From: a virus
IMG/VR virus record: IMGVR_UViG_3300046673_000113
Coordinates: 1-39,042 of that record
DNA: 39,042 nt
Strand: one strand, 5' to 3'
The position numbers and the translations under genes are program-made. Position 1 is the stretch's first letter; the number at the start of each line of letters is the position of its first letter. Shown piece by piece: positions 37,630 through 39,042 of this stretch. The notes beneath the pieces are model-generated. The model was given only the letters and a program-made list of their open reading frames with translations, was not told where the DNA came from and did not search any database.

Positions 37630-38670
37630 TTAAGCAAACGGCACGTTGTCGCCGTCGTTGTCCGACTTCATCTGTTTAGCTTTGTCCAGCATTTCAGCGC
37701 GGCAGGCGTCTAGTGCGTCGCGAAACAACTGGTCTTTGGCAATCGTTTCGGGTTTCTTATTGTGAATCATCCCATCTTTACCCTTGAACGATGATTCCAC
37801 GGTGAAGTTGTCAATGAACCAGCCAACGGTTTTGTCGCCTAACTCGCCAAGCTGCTTGTCCTTATTCTTCCCAAATGGCACTCGGAAGTTGCGCCAGTCA
37901 CCCGTTTCTTGCGCCTGTGGTTGCGTAGGACGCACGTTTATGGTCGGGGTGGGCTTCTGTGGCGGTGGAGCTGGCGCATCGTCCACCGTGACTGTAGCGA
38001 TTTTTAAGTTTTCAACGAGTTCCTCAACGTCTTGCGTGAATATGTCGCTGGCGGCGGTAGCGGTAAGCGTGGCTGCCACTAAAGCGCGTTTACAGGCCAT
38101 CTTTAGAATCGTGTTGTAGTAATCGGCGGGGTTATCGTGTTCAATCTTTTCGCTTGAACCTTCCGCAATCATCCACTGACCACTGTCGTCTTTCTTCGTG
38201 GAAAATCCCTTACCGCCTAAAAGCTCTTGAGCCTTCGCGGGGTCGGACTGGCGCAAATCCCAATAAGACTTCGGAACGGGCTTGTCGGTGATTGTCTTTG
38301 GAGCTACGCGAAAACGCCATTTAGCCTCCATGCTCGACGCACTTCCCGCACCCTGTCCAACGAATGAACCGCTCCCGATTGTTTTCAGGGTGCAAAGGAC
38401 TTGATATTCCCGGTGGCCTCTGTCCAACATCTTTTCTGTTATGGCGTATTCGGGCGCGAGCCGGAAAGTCACTAACAACTTTTGCGCTCCGGGCTGCAAT
38501 AGTGCGGGTTTATTCCCACATCCCGGAATCTTCCCGTAATGCTCGCCGTCCTTCATCACGGCAGACATAACTTTTTGAATCAGATTGACCTGCCCTATCA
38601 AATCTTCGACGGACAACGGTTTGTCTATTTGGCCGCGCTCCACTGTTTGTAATGCTTGGTTTTCGTTCAT
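37630..38670 (-). CDS. Recombination/annealing-type phage protein with SSB-like tip
   Basis: 346 aa, the first gene of the leftward operon. The segment MKDGEHYGKIPGCGNKPALL followed by QPGAQKLLVTFRLAPEY is a known phage motif in proteins associated with DNA recombination. The middle (GSGSFVGQGAGSASSMEAKW) precedes a Pro-rich linker, then PFGKNKDKQLGELGDKTVGW, an exonuclease-X-C-like short domain. The chain ends SDNDGDNVPFA, similar to the acidic DxxPF tip of SSB proteins that recruits partners. The start has no Shine-Dalgarno (context AATTTTATG). Confidence 0.55.
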   Translation of the reverse strand: MNENQALQTVERGQIDKPLSVEDLIGQVNLIQKVMSAVMKDGEHYGKIPGCGNKPALLQPGAQKLLVTFRLAPEYAITEKMLDRGHREYQVLCTLKTIGSGSFVGQGAGSASSMEAKWRFRVAPKTITDKPVPKSYWDLRQSDPAKAQELLGGKGFSTKKDDSGQWMIAEGSSEKIEHDNPADYYNTILKMACKRALVAATLTATAASDIFTQDVEELVENLKIATVTVDDAPAPPPQKPTPTINVRPTQPQAQETGDWRNFRVPFGKNKDKQLGELGDKTVGWFIDNFTVESSFKGKDGMIHNKKPETIAKDQLFRDALDACRAEMLDKAKQMKSDNDGDNVPFA

Positions 38671-38703
38671 AAAATTATTTCATTCAGCGTAGGTCTCTGG
38701 TTA

Positions 38704-39042
38704 CATTGGAGCTTTCCCGCATCTCACCCACATTGGAGCTTTCACACATCTCACCCACATTGGAGCTTCCCCGCATCTCACCCACTTTGGAGCTTCCCCG
38801 CATCTCACCCACTTTGGAGCTTTCCCACATCTCACCCACATTGGAGCTTTCACACATCTCACCCACATTGGAGCTTCCCCGCATCTTACCCACATTGGAG
38901 CTTTCACACATCTCACCCACTTTGGAGCTTTCACACATCTCACCCACTTTGGAGCTTCCCCGCATCTCACCCACTTTGGAGCTTTCCCACATCTCACCCA
39001 CATTGGAGCTTTCACACATCTCACCCACATTGGAGCTTCCCC
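38704..39042 (+). repeat. 27-bp tandem array, 12 full units plus one partial
   Basis: Twelve consecutive units of 27 bp (CATTGGAGCTTTCCCGCATC plus TCACCCA) run to 39027, with the thirteenth cut by the window end. Units differ at position 2 (A or T) and in a four-way block (TTTCCCGC, TTTCACAC, TTCCCCGC, TTTCCCAC). A four-unit order (T-TTCCCCGC, T-TTTCCCAC, A-TTTCACAC, A-TTCCCCGC) recurs at units 4-7 and 10-13, six units apart. No spacers, so it is not a CRISPR. Two minus frames are open only because 27 is a multiple of 3. Confidence 0.9.

Noticed and set aside
38684-39030. Two overlapping minus-strand frames through the 27-bp array (period-9 peptides)
   Set aside because: Both frames are open because the unit length is divisible by three. 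Variation is not biased to synonymous sites and there is no independent start signal.
38704-39042. Direct-repeat array as CRISPR
   Set aside because: Units are contiguous without unique spacers, and no cas genes are present.
1-39042. Integron or phage integrase, reverse transcriptase (DGR) and tRNA genes
   Set aside because: I looked for tyrosine recombinase, reverse transcriptase and tRNA-like patterns and found none; attC-like sites are therefore without a local integrase.

Overview
The window reads as most of the genome of a lambda-organised tailed dsDNA bacteriophage, probably a siphovirus. A rightward virion and lysis operon fills roughly 71-26402 and a leftward early and accessory operon fills 38670-26508. 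The two arms converge near 26450. If the genome is circular or terminally redundant, the two window ends would meet in a divergent control region that contains a 27-bp tandem array. No integrase, repressor, polymerase or tRNA is visible. Several signal peptides plus an outer-membrane-barrel-like protein point to a diderm host. The Asn/Thr-rich fibre proteins, and an attC site whose + strand reads as a peptide I recall from Verrucomicrobiota hypothetical proteins, suggest Verrucomicrobiota; that assignment is an inference.

Rightward arm: a clear sigma70-like promoter (71-98) leads into small DNA-binding genes, the terminase pair, an HNH nuclease, a gpW-like protein, portal and S49 head protease. 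A 555-nt non-coding island follows, holding a pentanucleotide-periodic GCCnn array and a structured leader. Next come a scaffold-like protein with a DnaJ-type zinc motif, the major capsid protein, a possible decoration protein and a terminator. Connector and tail genes follow: completion, terminator, tube, chaperone and a short tape measure. Then come three large Asn/Thr-rich fibre-like proteins, a lipoprotein-type glycosyltransferase-like protein, and a lysis group with a holin and a barrel-like protein. Seven proteins of this arm carry Sec or lipoprotein signals.

Leftward arm: a recombination/annealing protein with an SSB-like tip starts the operon. It continues with many small, tightly coupled genes (ATGA or TTGA overlaps), a YdaU-like replication protein, a winged-helix protein, a radical-SAM-like DUF5131 protein, a metallophosphoesterase, two adenine-type DNA methyltransferases, a VRR-NUC nuclease and an endolysin candidate.

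The most unusual content is a set of seven integron attC-like sites. Two lie at the 5' ends of the methyltransferase genes (28056-28147, 28904-29032) and five lie in 33405-34756, cutting the operon into 250-370-bp one-gene units. All seven carry RYYYAAC and GTTRRRY ends and paired arms. All have an unpaired G in the left arm, and six also have an unpaired A exactly six bases further on. Every gene in these units runs opposite to the usual attC polarity, in line with the phage operon. This looks like an integron-style cassette cluster carried in a phage and co-opted by its early operon.
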